Of a DNA stretch of 64,000 nt, positions 19,116 through 28,154 are shown piece by piece (within the stretch, counting starts at the first letter, position 1; the number at the start of each line of letters is the position of its first letter). The notes beneath the pieces were generated by a model, which had not been told where the DNA came from, did no database searches, and saw only the letters and a list, made by a program, of their open reading frames with translations. The position numbers were made by a program, and so were the translations under genes. Location of the stretch: assembly GCA_046329535.1 (NCBI GenBank), contig JAXLUN010000001.1, positions 124,001-188,000 on the forward strand. Reading direction: 5' to 3'. The DNA comes from Bog-950 sp046329535 (lineage in GTDB: Bacteria; Bacteroidota; Bacteroidia; Chitinophagales; LD1).

Positions 19116-19145
19116 AAATGCCTTCGATTACTCGGAGGCATTTTT
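19116..19145 (+). terminator. Rho-independent terminator after rpmE
   Basis: AAATGCCTTCG pairs with CGGAGGCATTT (11 bp, one G-T pair) around a 6-nt loop and runs into TTTTT. It argues that the next gene starts downstream at 19179, not at the open-frame start 19110, which would place the hairpin inside the coding sequence. Confidence 0.85.
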
Positions 19146-19178
19146 GTTTATGCATCCGATAATTCTATTTTTAGCCGT

Positions 19179-20378
19179 ATGAATCTGATATTGTTTGATT
19201 GTCATAAAAATCGCGAGAATCTGTTGCCGTTTACATTCACCCGGCCAGTGGCAGACATTCGTGTAGGTATATTAACCATTCGAGAAAAGTGGGAGAAACT
19301 TTTAGGGCAGAAATCCTATTCTTTAACTGAAACTTATCTTTTGGATAAATTTCCGGCTGCTCCCGATACTTCACCAGCCTTATATATTAACGGTTCTATT
19401 TTGCCCGATGAAAGCCTGATAAAAGCTATACAGCAATTAGGCGCTCTTCAATCACTCACATACCAAGGAGGCTTGCTGGCATACAAATCAGAAAAGCATC
19501 ACATTAACTACGAAAATTCAGAAGCAATATCCAGAGGATTTACCCAAGTTGAGTATACCGGAACGGTCTTGCGAATCAACCATCCCTGGGATATTTTCAA
19601 ATTGAACGGAGATGCACTGAAAGCTGATTTTGGTTGGTTAACTCAAGGTAGAAAGTCACAGGCACTTAGTAGTACAAATACGCTGATTGGCCCTGTCGAG
19701 AATTTGTTCATTGAAGAAGGAGCGGTGATTGAGGCGAGCGTGTTGAATACTTCAACCGGAGTTATTTACGTAGCAAAGGATGCAGAAATTATGGAAAACT
19801 GTGCTGTTCGCGGACCTTTAGCTCTCTGCGAACATGCTGCACTAAAGATGTCTGCCAAAGTGTATGGGGCTACTACACTAGGTCCCCATTGCAAAGCTGG
19901 AGGAGAATTGAATAACGTAATCTTCTTTGGATACAGCAATAAAGCTCATGACGGATTTTTGGGCAATTCAGTTATTGGTGAATGGTGCAATCTGGGTGCA
20001 GATACCAATAACAGTAACCTGAAGAATAATTACAGCAGCGTAGATGTTTTCAGTTACAGAGAGGGTGCCGCCATCGATACAGGACTTACTTTTTGCGGAT
20101 TGATGATGGGTGACCACAGCAAGGTGGGAATTAATACCATGTTTAATACGGGTACAGTGGTTGGAGTTAGTGCCAACGTTTTTGGAGGAGATTTTCCGCC
20201 TAAATTTATTCCTTCCTTTAGTTGGGGAGGATCTCGATGGGTGCGCACATTCTCTTTTGAAAAATCATTAGAGGTTGCCGAACGGATGATGGAGCGAAGA
20301 GGGTTAAAGCTGGAGCCTGCGGATGTGAAGATTTTGAAAACCGTATTTGAGCGTGATGCTAAATTTAGAAAAGACTAA
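19179..20378 (+). CDS. GlmU-like sugar nucleotidyltransferase/acetyltransferase (Bacteroidota type)
   Basis: 399 residues from the ATG at 19179 (MNLILFDCHKNRENLLPFTF). An in-frame upstream start exists but would cross the rpmE terminator. The N-terminal half is a short nucleotidyltransferase-like domain with RPVADIRVGILTIREKW. The C-terminal half (about 190-360) is a left-handed beta-helix with hexapeptide repeats (IEEGAVIEASVLNT, and GEWCNLGADTNNSNLKNNYS). It matches the family annotated as UDP-GlcNAc diphosphorylase/glucosamine-1-phosphate acetyltransferase (TIGR03991). It is presumed to make UDP-GlcNAc for envelope synthesis; the activity is inferred. tpiA begins 10 nt downstream. Confidence 0.88.
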   Translation: MNLILFDCHKNRENLLPFTFTRPVADIRVGILTIREKWEKLLGQKSYSLTETYLLDKFPAAPDTSPALYINGSILPDESLIKAIQQLGALQSLTYQGGLLAYKSEKHHINYENSEAISRGFTQVEYTGTVLRINHPWDIFKLNGDALKADFGWLTQGRKSQALSSTNTLIGPVENLFIEEGAVIEASVLNTSTGVIYVAKDAEIMENCAVRGPLALCEHAALKMSAKVYGATTLGPHCKAGGELNNVIFFGYSNKAHDGFLGNSVIGEWCNLGADTNNSNLKNNYSSVDVFSYREGAAIDTGLTFCGLMMGDHSKVGINTMFNTGTVVGVSANVFGGDFPPKFIPSFSWGGSRWVRTFSFEKSLEVAERMMERRGLKLEPADVKILKTVFERDAKFRKD

Positions 20379-20388
20379 CAAGCATAGA

Positions 20389-21144
20389 ATGAAAAGGACA
20401 AAGTTTATAGCCGCAAACTGGAAAATGAATCTGGATATTGAACAGGCCGCTGGTTGGGTTGGTGAAGTAAACGCTAATCTTCCTCGTAATTTGAATTGTG
20501 ATGTAGCGGTTTTCCCATCCTTTATTATGATTACCGATTTGATGGATTTATATGAAGGAGATGCTTTGCTATTTGGCGCACAGAACTGTTCGCATTTACC
20601 CGAAGGAGCTTTGACCGGAGAGGTTTCTGCCGGTCAGTTGGCTGCTGCGGGAGTGGAGTATGTGATAATAGGACATAGTGAACGAAGGGAGCATTTTGGG
20701 GAAACTAACCGGATGTTGAATCAGAAGCTTAAAAATGCACTGGAGTGTCAGTTGCTCCCGGTGTTTTGCTGTGGAGAGCCACTGGAGGTAAGAAATGGTA
20801 ATGGGCAATTAGCATATGTGAAAAAACAGTTGGAGGAAAGTATATTCTCTTTCAGTGCCGAAGAGGTTTCCAATATGATTATTGCCTACGAACCTATCTG
20901 GGCTATCGGCACCGGACTACACGCAACTCCGGAACAGGCTCAGGAAATGCACGCGTTTATACGCGGGTTGATTCATGAAAAATATGGGCATGTACTGGCG
21001 GAGGAAATACGGATTATTTACGGAGGCAGCTGTAAGCCTGACAACGTTAAGCTTCTGTTTAGCTGTGAGGATGTGGATGGTGGTTTGATTGGTGGAGCAT
21101 CGCTCAAAGCAGATGATTTTGTTAGTATAATCAGTGTCGCTTAG
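20389..21144 (+). CDS. tpiA: Triosephosphate isomerase
   Basis: 251 residues from the ATG at 20389. An earlier in-frame start would add 14 residues overlapping the previous gene, and family length (about 250) favours the later ATG. Interconverts DHAP and glyceraldehyde-3-phosphate. Catalytic residues are visible: Asn10 and Lys12 in ANWKMN, His96 in IIGHSERR and Glu168 in YEPIWAIGTG. The phosphate-binding loop is YGGSCKPDN, where Val is more usual than Cys; the change is conservative. Closed by a perfect hairpin at 21163. Confidence 0.97.
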   Translation: MKRTKFIAANWKMNLDIEQAAGWVGEVNANLPRNLNCDVAVFPSFIMITDLMDLYEGDALLFGAQNCSHLPEGALTGEVSAGQLAAAGVEYVIIGHSERREHFGETNRMLNQKLKNALECQLLPVFCCGEPLEVRNGNGQLAYVKKQLEESIFSFSAEEVSNMIIAYEPIWAIGTGLHATPEQAQEMHAFIRGLIHEKYGHVLAEEIRIIYGGSCKPDNVKLLFSCEDVDGGLIGGASLKADDFVSIISVA

Positions 21145-21162
21145 TTTTTTTACATCGCAATA

Positions 21163-21199
21163 AAACAAAAACAGCCGCTAATTGCGGCTGTTTTTGTTT
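21163..21199. terminator. Bidirectional terminator between tpiA and the DUF5689 gene
   Basis: Perfect 16-bp inverted repeat (AAACAAAAACAGCCGC with its complement) around the 5-nt loop TAATT. A/T runs on both outer arms let it serve the convergent genes ending at 21144 and 21217. Confidence 0.9.
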
Positions 21200-21216
21200 C
21201 TGTATACTATTTCGAT

Positions 21217-22608
21217 TTATTGAACATCGCTCAGCGTTCTGATAGAAAGCTGTGCTCCGCTGAAATCTCCTATAATACCCGTCCAGTTTTTATTTCCGAG
21301 TGGCAATGTAACGGATGAGAATGTTGCTTGTGTGCGGGTATAGTGGCTTAATGTTCCAGTTGCATCGGTTAGTGTTTTGGTTCCGGCATAAGTTGTTCCG
21401 GTTCCACCTATACTGGCGTTCTGAACGGTAACCAGTGTAGATTCCCAGGCATCATAATTGGCCTGAATATCGGCACATGTAGCTATACGCGGGGTAACTG
21501 TTCCTGTTCCGGTCTTAGTAGCTACCGATGGAGGAGTAAAGGTTACCTCAATTAAGCCATTGTATGAAGTAAGTGTTAAGCCTGATAAATCAATGGTTAC
21601 TTCATCTCCTAACTGGAAAGTATGGTTGGCTGTAAAACGAACAACAATACCTCCCGTGCTGTCCTGAACTACTAAGTTTTTCGGGTCCATATTGCCTGCT
21701 GCCGCATCGCAAATTACAATGCCTTTAATCGTTTTTCCGGAAGGAATAACTACATCACTGCCTCCCCAAAGGTTCCGGATACCCATGATGCCATTACCAC
21801 CACCGGTTCCACCTCCTCCACAACGCGTACTGTCTAAATGCAAATCACTTGGGTCGCGTAGTAATAACTGACCGGTTGTGTTGTAAACGCTGTATATACA
21901 TACCATACTTCCCTTTCCGGTAGGGGTCAGTTGATTGGCAAAATTTGAGTATCCGCTGTTGTATGTTTCTAAGGTTCCTCCGGTGCAGTTTTTAACTACA
22001 CGTGAGAGGGAGATTTTATTGTATCCATCAGCATATGGTTGGCCGGCATCGCTTTGTTGAAATTCAACGTTATCCAATTGAATCAACATGTTCTGATAAG
22101 TTGGGTTCAACTGGCTGATGGTAACCAGTTTTGGTGTAACCGGATGAAAATAGCTGCCTTTCAGAATATAGCGGTCGTATAGAGCGGTAGGAATACCGTT
22201 AAAAGAACCATCCGGACTGATAGATGCTGCAATCTGGAAGATGCCTTTGTATTGAACCAGATATAACCCTTTCAATTTGATAAATATTCTGCGCCCAATC
22301 GGATAATCATTAAATGCATTAGAGCCTTCCAGCAATAGGGCAATACCTCCTGATGTATCCTGTATGATAATCTGTTTATAGAAGTTGCCTGATTTGTCAT
22401 CAGCTGTTACAACAGCCGAGATAACCAGATCTTCATTAATCAATAAATTAACTCCGGAGTAACGAGCTTTGAGCGAGTCTATACGAAAATTAACTGCAAT
22501 GTCAGGGTCTTTACCTCCGGTTGGCGGAACATCAAAGTCTTCTTTTACACAAGAAGATATTCCCATTAAGAGAAAGAGGGCGATAATACCGGTGATTATT
22601 TTATTCAT
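21217..22608 (-). CDS. DUF5689 lipoprotein, OB-fold-like, partner of TonB receptor
   Basis: 463 residues. The lipobox is GISSC with Cys20, followed by VKEDFDVPPTGG, typical of a surface or periplasmic lipoprotein. The sequence has two related halves, each with an IQDTSGGI / VQDSTGGI strand and a G-x-x-V/I-x-I-x-L/K-x-G-L strand, as in OB-fold repeats. The first half fits DUF5689. It is expressed 25 nt downstream of the TonB receptor gene, in the place where SusD-like lipoproteins usually sit. The neighbouring nucleases suggest a nucleic-acid-related role; that is inference. Confidence 0.8.
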   Translation of the reverse strand: MNKIITGIIALFLLMGISSCVKEDFDVPPTGGKDPDIAVNFRIDSLKARYSGVNLLINEDLVISAVVTADDKSGNFYKQIIIQDTSGGIALLLEGSNAFNDYPIGRRIFIKLKGLYLVQYKGIFQIAASISPDGSFNGIPTALYDRYILKGSYFHPVTPKLVTISQLNPTYQNMLIQLDNVEFQQSDAGQPYADGYNKISLSRVVKNCTGGTLETYNSGYSNFANQLTPTGKGSMVCIYSVYNTTGQLLLRDPSDLHLDSTRCGGGGTGGGNGIMGIRNLWGGSDVVIPSGKTIKGIVICDAAAGNMDPKNLVVQDSTGGIVVRFTANHTFQLGDEVTIDLSGLTLTSYNGLIEVTFTPPSVATKTGTGTVTPRIATCADIQANYDAWESTLVTVQNASIGGTGTTYAGTKTLTDATGTLSHYTRTQATFSSVTLPLGNKNWTGIIGDFSGAQLSIRTLSDVQ

Positions 22609-22633
22609 GATTACTGTTTTATTATTTGATTGA

Positions 22634-25408
22634 TTATTGCATTCTAAAAGTTATACTAACAAAATAGGTAGTTCCATATCCGTAAAAATAGCGGGTAGGG
22701 AATTTGTTCGGATTTTTATCGCGGTAATCAAAACGAAGCTGTTCCGTACCACTGGTTACCAGATTCTTGTTGTTGGTTATGTTGTTGATGTTGGCGTTAA
22801 ATACCAGGAAGAATCTCTTTTTCAGATTCTTGAACTGGTTATTCAATAACCAGGAATATCCAAAAGAGATGTCCATGGTGAACTGCCCTTTCAATCTTTC
22901 CTGATTAATGATGTTATCAAAATTTGTCGAGGTTGGGTCAACTAAATCAACGGCTCCTTCCGTTCTGCGGGCCGGATTTACATTTACCCACATCCAGTCG
23001 TAGTAATTAAAGTTTACGTTGGCAAACCAGAATTTAGGGTCACGGTAGTTAATCCCTAAGGTAGTGGCTAACTGAGGAGTTCCTCCTACATTAAAGTTTT
23101 TGAAATAGACTTTTTCAGTTGAAGATAGTTCAGGGTTATTATCATAGGTAATAGTTGCATCCGGTCGCGAGGTGTATGTATAACGGCTGATGGATGCGGC
23201 TGCTGTGGCTGAAAATCCTTTATAGATTTTTGCTTCCAAACCTAACTCGCCTCCCCAATGACGGGTGTTTACACCGGTTAATGAGTAGTTGACAAACGTT
23301 CTGAAATCGTCATGATAAAATCTACGGAGTTGTGTCTGGTTGGTAAACTGTGTAAAATACATGCCTGCTTTCAGTTTTACATTGGCACTTCGGTAGATAT
23401 AGCCCAGTTCAGCGGTGTAAACATTCTCACTCTTCAGATTACTCGTAATGGTATTTTGCGTACGGGCAGAAAGAAACGCATCTTGCGATAAAGGAGCCCG
23501 GTTCTCGAATGCACCGTTTACATACAGATAATTTCGGCCATTAATTTTATAAGTAGCCCCGGCTTTTACTCCGCCATTTACAAAGGTTTTCGTTGCCGAC
23601 TTACCTTCACTATTATCGGGCAGTAAGCCATATCTTGTTATCCCGTTTCTCCAATAAGAACTTACTGATAACTCACCGGATACGAAAAAGTCTACCTGAT
23701 TAAATTTGAAAACGGATTGAGCCCATGCCTGGGCTTTATGATTTGTAATGAAATAGTCATAGCCGAATTTATCGCCTTCATGCAAAATACGGTTAGGGTG
23801 GTTCAGGTCATTTTGAGCTACACTGAAACTATCCGGAAAGTCGCGCTCTGCAAACTGATTGACATCCACATAAAAATCGGCACCCAATAAATCATCTACG
23901 GTTTTGTAAAATTCCGTGCGCTGAAATTGATAAATCAATCCGGCCGTAAGGGCAATGTGGTCGGTGAGGGCATTATTATAAGTAGAGGCAAAATTGAATT
24001 TACGGGTGTCCGACACCTGATTTTCTACAATATAGCGGGCCCGTTTGCCATATACTTTATTGCCGGCAATGCCATCTACATTATCTACAGAGTCGTAGCT
24101 CATGTAGTTGGCTTCATAAAAACCATTCCAGTCCACTTGTAACAGTTCAGGATTGCTTTCAAGCATATGGGCGGCTAACATCTGTTGGGTAGAATCCTCA
24201 ATGTAGCTGGGTAAATAGCGATAATAATCGGGTCTTGGATTGGCGGCATTATACCAGTCAATACCGGTGCGCTGTCTCTTGCCAAAGGTAAACCCGGCCG
24301 AAGTGGTCAAACTTTCATGATTGTTTATTTTCCAGTCGTGCGCCAGAATAAATGTTGGCTGAAAGGTGTTGCCAATGGTAGCGTTTCTCTTCTTGCCATC
24401 CTGCCACCCCCAATAGTAGTTATAGTAGTGAGACCCTCCCAGATTATACATTTCGGTAGTAGCGCTGGCCGATTGCCCGTTGCGAACCGAAGATCCGAAA
24501 GCAGTTAAACTGAGGGCATGGTTGCTGCCGAAATATTTTTCTACACCTAAGAAAAAGGATGTTCCATCATAAAAGGTACCAGGCACATAACCCTCTTGGG
24601 CCCATCTGCGGCTAACAGATGCAGATACTGCCCAACCGTGTTTCAGCATGCCGGTGCTATAGGTAGCCATCAGTCGGTGGCGATAATTTCGGTTGGCAGT
24701 AGCATAAGAAACCTCCAATTGCTTACGTTGCTTGCTGGCACGAGCATCTAATGATACCGAGCCCCCCGGCTCACCATAAGTAAAGGTATTGGGTTGAAGT
24801 CCAAAAGAATTTTCCCGGTTTCTAAATACTGCGTTTAGACCACCCCATTGCCCAAAGGAGGTTCTGCCGTTTTCTAAATCATTTACGGGTGTGCCGTTAA
24901 TGAAGGTGCTGAAGTTCTTATTGTCGTAACCGCGAATGCGGAAACGGGCACTGCTGAAGGTGAACGAAGTGGCATTAACAAATGCATCACGGGATGCGTT
25001 CAGGGCGCTGGCTATGTTTTGTGAATTATCGGCATCTACTTCAGATTCTGTTACAGTCGGTGTTTCAGCGCCTTCAGTGGTGGGGGCAATTTCCTCAGTT
25101 TCTATGTGCGGAGTTTGAACCGAGCCCATAAAAATTTCCGGTTTGTTAACCACAAACTCGGTCATGGGTACATTGCGAATACTGAAAACCGGATTAGTTG
25201 TATATGAACCATAGGGTAAACTGATACTGAACTTACCATCCGCATCGGTCTTAACGGTGTATTTATTTTCTCCCGAAACAAATTGAAGCTCACTGTTAAC
25301 CAGCGGTTCGGTAGTTATCTGGTCTATGGCTATTCCGGTAACCGTTGAATTTTGTGAAAAAAGGATCAGCGGCAGCAGGAATATAAAGAGCAATAAAGAT
25401 TGTTTCAT
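22634..25408 (-). CDS. TonB-dependent outer-membrane receptor with carboxypeptidase-regulatory-like domain
   Basis: 924 residues from the ATG at 25408 (MKQSLLLFIFLLPLILFSQ), a good signal peptide. The longer open frame starts at TTG and adds a non-signal leader, so I reject it. After the signal comes a CarboxypepD_reg-like domain (about 20-105), then a plug domain with FRIRGYDNKNFSTFINGTPV near 170, then the barrel, which ends FVSITFRMQ. It imports an unknown ligand using TonB energy. Paired with the DUF5689 lipoprotein and divergent from secreted nucleases, so nucleotides or DNA fragments are candidate ligands. The plug lacks the SusC-type start and no SusD is present. Confidence 0.88.
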   Translation of the reverse strand: MKQSLLLFIFLLPLILFSQNSTVTGIAIDQITTEPLVNSELQFVSGENKYTVKTDADGKFSISLPYGSYTTNPVFSIRNVPMTEFVVNKPEIFMGSVQTPHIETEEIAPTTEGAETPTVTESEVDADNSQNIASALNASRDAFVNATSFTFSSARFRIRGYDNKNFSTFINGTPVNDLENGRTSFGQWGGLNAVFRNRENSFGLQPNTFTYGEPGGSVSLDARASKQRKQLEVSYATANRNYRHRLMATYSTGMLKHGWAVSASVSRRWAQEGYVPGTFYDGTSFFLGVEKYFGSNHALSLTAFGSSVRNGQSASATTEMYNLGGSHYYNYYWGWQDGKKRNATIGNTFQPTFILAHDWKINNHESLTTSAGFTFGKRQRTGIDWYNAANPRPDYYRYLPSYIEDSTQQMLAAHMLESNPELLQVDWNGFYEANYMSYDSVDNVDGIAGNKVYGKRARYIVENQVSDTRKFNFASTYNNALTDHIALTAGLIYQFQRTEFYKTVDDLLGADFYVDVNQFAERDFPDSFSVAQNDLNHPNRILHEGDKFGYDYFITNHKAQAWAQSVFKFNQVDFFVSGELSVSSYWRNGITRYGLLPDNSEGKSATKTFVNGGVKAGATYKINGRNYLYVNGAFENRAPLSQDAFLSARTQNTITSNLKSENVYTAELGYIYRSANVKLKAGMYFTQFTNQTQLRRFYHDDFRTFVNYSLTGVNTRHWGGELGLEAKIYKGFSATAAASISRYTYTSRPDATITYDNNPELSSTEKVYFKNFNVGGTPQLATTLGINYRDPKFWFANVNFNYYDWMWVNVNPARRTEGAVDLVDPTSTNFDNIINQERLKGQFTMDISFGYSWLLNNQFKNLKKRFFLVFNANINNITNNKNLVTSGTEQLRFDYRDKNPNKFPTRYFYGYGTTYFVSITFRMQ

Positions 25409-25446
25409 GGTGCGTGTGTTAGAGGCCTTTTCAAAAAGGCGGGGGG

Positions 25447-25454
25447 CAAATCTA
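25447..25454 (-). promoter_or_regulatory. Candidate -7 box of the TonB receptor gene
   Basis: On the minus strand this reads TAGATTTG (TAnnTTTG). It lies about 40 nt upstream of the ATG at 25408. A TTGG sits 16 nt further upstream as a weak -33. Confidence 0.5.
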
Positions 25455-25549
25455 AAATAATTTACCACCCCCAACCTGCTCTGGTATAACCCTATTAATA
25501 AGGTCTCATTAAATGTTGGTAACCTTTTATTCAGCGCCTCGGTTTTTTT

Positions 25550-25557
25550 AAGTTTGC
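25550..25557 (+). promoter_or_regulatory. Candidate -7 box of the EEP nuclease gene
   Basis: TAAGTTTG matches TAnnTTTG and ends 17 nt before the ATG at 25575, giving a short leader. With the minus-strand box at 25447 it makes a divergent promoter pair about 100 nt apart between the receptor and the nuclease. Confidence 0.5.
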
Positions 25558-25574
25558 GTCCCTAAAAAATAAGT

Positions 25575-26612
25575 ATGAGGAATTTTTGGTTCGCCCTGTT
25601 GTGTATAATTTCTTTACAGGCTTTTGGTCAGGAAAAGAAATATGAGGTAGGTGTAATTGCCTTTTATAATCTCGAAAACTTGTTTGACACGTTGAATGAC
25701 CCTTACCGCAATGATGAAGATTTTACCCCTACAGGAGCCAATGCTTACACCCCCCAAGTTTACCTCGATAAACTATCCAAACTCTCCGATGTGTTATCGC
25801 AGATTGGTACTGATTATAATGCCGATGGGTTTTCGTTTGTTGGGGTGGCCGAAATTGAAAACCGGAAGGTACTCGAAGACCTGGTTGCCCAGCCTAAGTT
25901 GAAAGACCGGGGATTAAAAATTGTGCATTACGAAGGTCCGGATGCCCGCAGTATAGACTGTGGCTTCATCTATAACCCCAAATACTTTAAGGTAAAACAC
26001 AGCGAGTCCTTGTTTGTAAAACTGCTCAACCCGGATGGTTCTTTATATTATACCCGCGATGTGTTGTGGGTAAGTGGCTTGCTGGGAGGTGAAATGGTTC
26101 ATGTATTTGTGAATCACTGGCCATCGCGCAGAGGAGGGGAGGAGGCCAGTGCTCCTTCCAGAGCAGCTGCGGCAGGCGTGAGCAAACAGGTGATTGATTC
26201 TTTAATGAAGATTGATCCCAATACCAAAGTAGTGGTGATGGGCGATTTAAACGATGACCCTACCAGCCCGAGTGTAGCGCAGGTTTTAGGAGCCAAATAT
26301 GCCGTAGGCGATGTGCCGGATGGCGGATTGTATAACCCCTGGCACGATTTTCTGAAAAGAGGTATCGGCACGCTGGCTTATCAGGATAGCTGGAATCTGT
26401 TTGATCAGATTATGCTTTCTTCCGGGTTCTTGAAACGGGAGCAGAGCGGCTTCTTTTATAAGAATGCCCATATCTTCAATCGTAATTTTATGGTGACCAA
26501 AACCGGCAAATACAAAGGGTATCCGATGAGAACCTACGATGGGGTGGTTTATAACGGTGGTTACAGCGACCACTTTCCAACTTATTGTGTGCTGCTCAAG
26601 GAGGCTCATTAA
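25575..26612 (+). CDS. Secreted endonuclease/exonuclease/phosphatase (EEP) family protein
   Basis: 345 residues with a signal peptide (about 1-18, ending AFGQ). EEP-fold motifs are in order: FYNLENLFDT near 30 (Asn and Glu), VGVAEIENRKVL near 90 (catalytic Glu), VNHWPSRRGG near 179, VVMGDLNDDPTSP near 215 and the final SDHFP near 335. This set (NLENLFD, NHWPSRRGG) marks the extracellular nuclease branch related to ExeM/DNase I rather than sphingomyelinases or inositol phosphatases. Predicted to cut DNA outside the cytoplasm. First gene of a plus-strand run with endonuclease I and the LTD protein. Confidence 0.88.
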   Translation: MRNFWFALLCIISLQAFGQEKKYEVGVIAFYNLENLFDTLNDPYRNDEDFTPTGANAYTPQVYLDKLSKLSDVLSQIGTDYNADGFSFVGVAEIENRKVLEDLVAQPKLKDRGLKIVHYEGPDARSIDCGFIYNPKYFKVKHSESLFVKLLNPDGSLYYTRDVLWVSGLLGGEMVHVFVNHWPSRRGGEEASAPSRAAAAGVSKQVIDSLMKIDPNTKVVVMGDLNDDPTSPSVAQVLGAKYAVGDVPDGGLYNPWHDFLKRGIGTLAYQDSWNLFDQIMLSSGFLKREQSGFFYKNAHIFNRNFMVTKTGKYKGYPMRTYDGVVYNGGYSDHFPTYCVLLKEAH

Positions 26613-26664
26613 TTCCGCTTATCCATCTACCTTTCCTTATTATTGGTATTCGTAAAATTATTAC

Positions 26665-28089
26665 ATGAAGAAATCTTTTGCCCTTTTGTTGGTTCTGCTG
26701 CATGCCTGGTCTTTTGCCGGAGCATTGGCTACGGAACCAACCGCCCAGCCCACCAACCTTACTTTCGGAGGCCTGAAGGCTTATACCTTTATTTTGAGCT
26801 TTACCCCGGTAACTGCCGATGGTTACCTCATATTAAAGAGCAGCAGCCCCATCGCTTTTACCCCGGTTGACGGCACCGCTTATGAGAAAGGACAGGGGCT
26901 TGCCGGAAGTAAAGTAATGTACACCGGCCCTAACAGCAACCACAGTGTTAAAGAGGTACTGGAGGGCACCGAGTATTTCTTTAAAATATTTGCCTATAAT
27001 GGCTCTGGCAGCAACATTAATTATCTGCAAACCAATCCGCTGGCCGGTTCGGTTACCAGTACGGCCTCTTCACCCGGGGCGTATTATCAAGGGGTTGATT
27101 CCAGCAGCGGCACTTTTCTGGCTGATTTGCATACCCTTATTAACAACCATACCATGGTGGCTTATGTGGCTTATAAGAGCAATATAGTGCCGAATATTTT
27201 TGAGCGCGATACGGTGGGAGGCAAGGTGGTAATCAACTGCGAGTACAGTAACGAAACCACCATTTATTCCGCCCCTTTCGACTTTACTGTACAAGCTTAT
27301 AACCGCGAGCATGTGCTTTGTAAAAGCTGGATGCAAACCGCTGCTGCTTTAGGCGCCAACAATCTGATTAACTATGCCGAGGGTGCCGACTATTATAACC
27401 TGCTGCTCACCCGCAGCACGCCTAATCAGGTGAGGTCTAACAACCCGTTGGGCATTGTATTGCAGACCGCTTCTACCTATGGCGAAAGCAAGTTCGGGCA
27501 GGATAATACGGGCAATTCGGTTTTTGAACCCAAAAACAATCGCAAAGGCGATGCCGCCCGCGCCATGTTTTACGAGATGGTTTGTTATAACGGATTGAGC
27601 GGTGGGTGGGGACTTGACCAGTTGCTGAGTGAGGCCAACACGCAGGATCAAAACGTATTAAAACTATGGAACCAGCAAGACCCGCCCGATAAATTTGAAC
27701 GCACCAAAAACGAGTATATCAACTCGTTGCAGCATAACCGCAATCCGTTTATTGACCATCCGGAGTGGGCTACCTGCATTAACTTTGATAGTTTGGTAAA
27801 AACCAATTTATGCGGAGCCATTTCGGGGGTAAACGATATGGTGCTCAATCGTATTATCAACGTTTATCCTAACCCGGCTGCAAATGTTTTGAATATAGAT
27901 ATGCCGGGAAGTATGAACGGGAATATCACGCTGACAGTGATGGATATGACAGGCCGAACGGTGACTCAGCGCGAAACCACCGATATGTTTTCTTCACTGG
28001 ATGTTTCCTCTTTAGAAAACGGTCACTATCTGCTCCAGATAAGTATGAACGGACAGTCAGCTTACCGTAAATTTATGATACTGCATTAA
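26665..28089 (+). CDS. Secreted endonuclease I with T9SS sorting domain
   Basis: 474 residues. The signal peptide is about 1-22, followed by a fibronectin-like stretch (about 28-130). The nuclease domain (about 135-380) has YNREHVLCKSW with His216, and downstream RSTPNQVRSNNPLG, KGDAARAMFYEMV, PPDKFERTKNEYINSLQHNR and NPFIDHPEWA. These are signatures of the endonuclease I (EndA/Vvn/Dns) family of metal-dependent non-specific DNases. The usual PxSW of the first motif reads CKSW here. Residues about 395-474 (VYPNPAANVLNID to KFMILH) are a T9SS sorting domain. Predicted cell-surface or released DNase. Starts 52 nt after the EEP nuclease gene. Confidence 0.92.
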   Translation: MKKSFALLLVLLHAWSFAGALATEPTAQPTNLTFGGLKAYTFILSFTPVTADGYLILKSSSPIAFTPVDGTAYEKGQGLAGSKVMYTGPNSNHSVKEVLEGTEYFFKIFAYNGSGSNINYLQTNPLAGSVTSTASSPGAYYQGVDSSSGTFLADLHTLINNHTMVAYVAYKSNIVPNIFERDTVGGKVVINCEYSNETTIYSAPFDFTVQAYNREHVLCKSWMQTAAALGANNLINYAEGADYYNLLLTRSTPNQVRSNNPLGIVLQTASTYGESKFGQDNTGNSVFEPKNNRKGDAARAMFYEMVCYNGLSGGWGLDQLLSEANTQDQNVLKLWNQQDPPDKFERTKNEYINSLQHNRNPFIDHPEWATCINFDSLVKTNLCGAISGVNDMVLNRIINVYPNPAANVLNIDMPGSMNGNITLTVMDMTGRTVTQRETTDMFSSLDVSSLENGHYLLQISMNGQSAYRKFMILH

Positions 28090-28121
28090 CCTTTAGATAA
28101 CACACGGAAATTATTTTCTGA

Positions 28122-28129
28122 TACATTTG
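28122..28129 (+). promoter_or_regulatory. Candidate -7 box of the lamin-tail protein gene
   Basis: TACATTTG matches TAnnTTTG and lies 25 nt before the ATG at 28155, in the 65-nt gap after the endonuclease gene. No clean -33 element. It may give the gene its own start within the operon. Confidence 0.4.
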
Positions 28130-28154
28130 CCCACACAATAAACAACCAATCACT

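Noticed and set aside
19110..19178. Earlier start of the GlmU-like protein
   Set aside because: The rpmE terminator lies inside this stretch and the encoded residues do not fit the family start MNLILFDC.
21217..25408. Classical SusCD polysaccharide-utilisation locus
   Set aside because: There is no SusD-like protein and no glycoside hydrolase nearby; the lipoprotein is DUF5689-like and the neighbours are nucleases.
25409..25474. Longer TonB receptor start at TTG 25474
   Set aside because: It would put the -7 box and extra residues before a clear signal peptide beginning at 25408.
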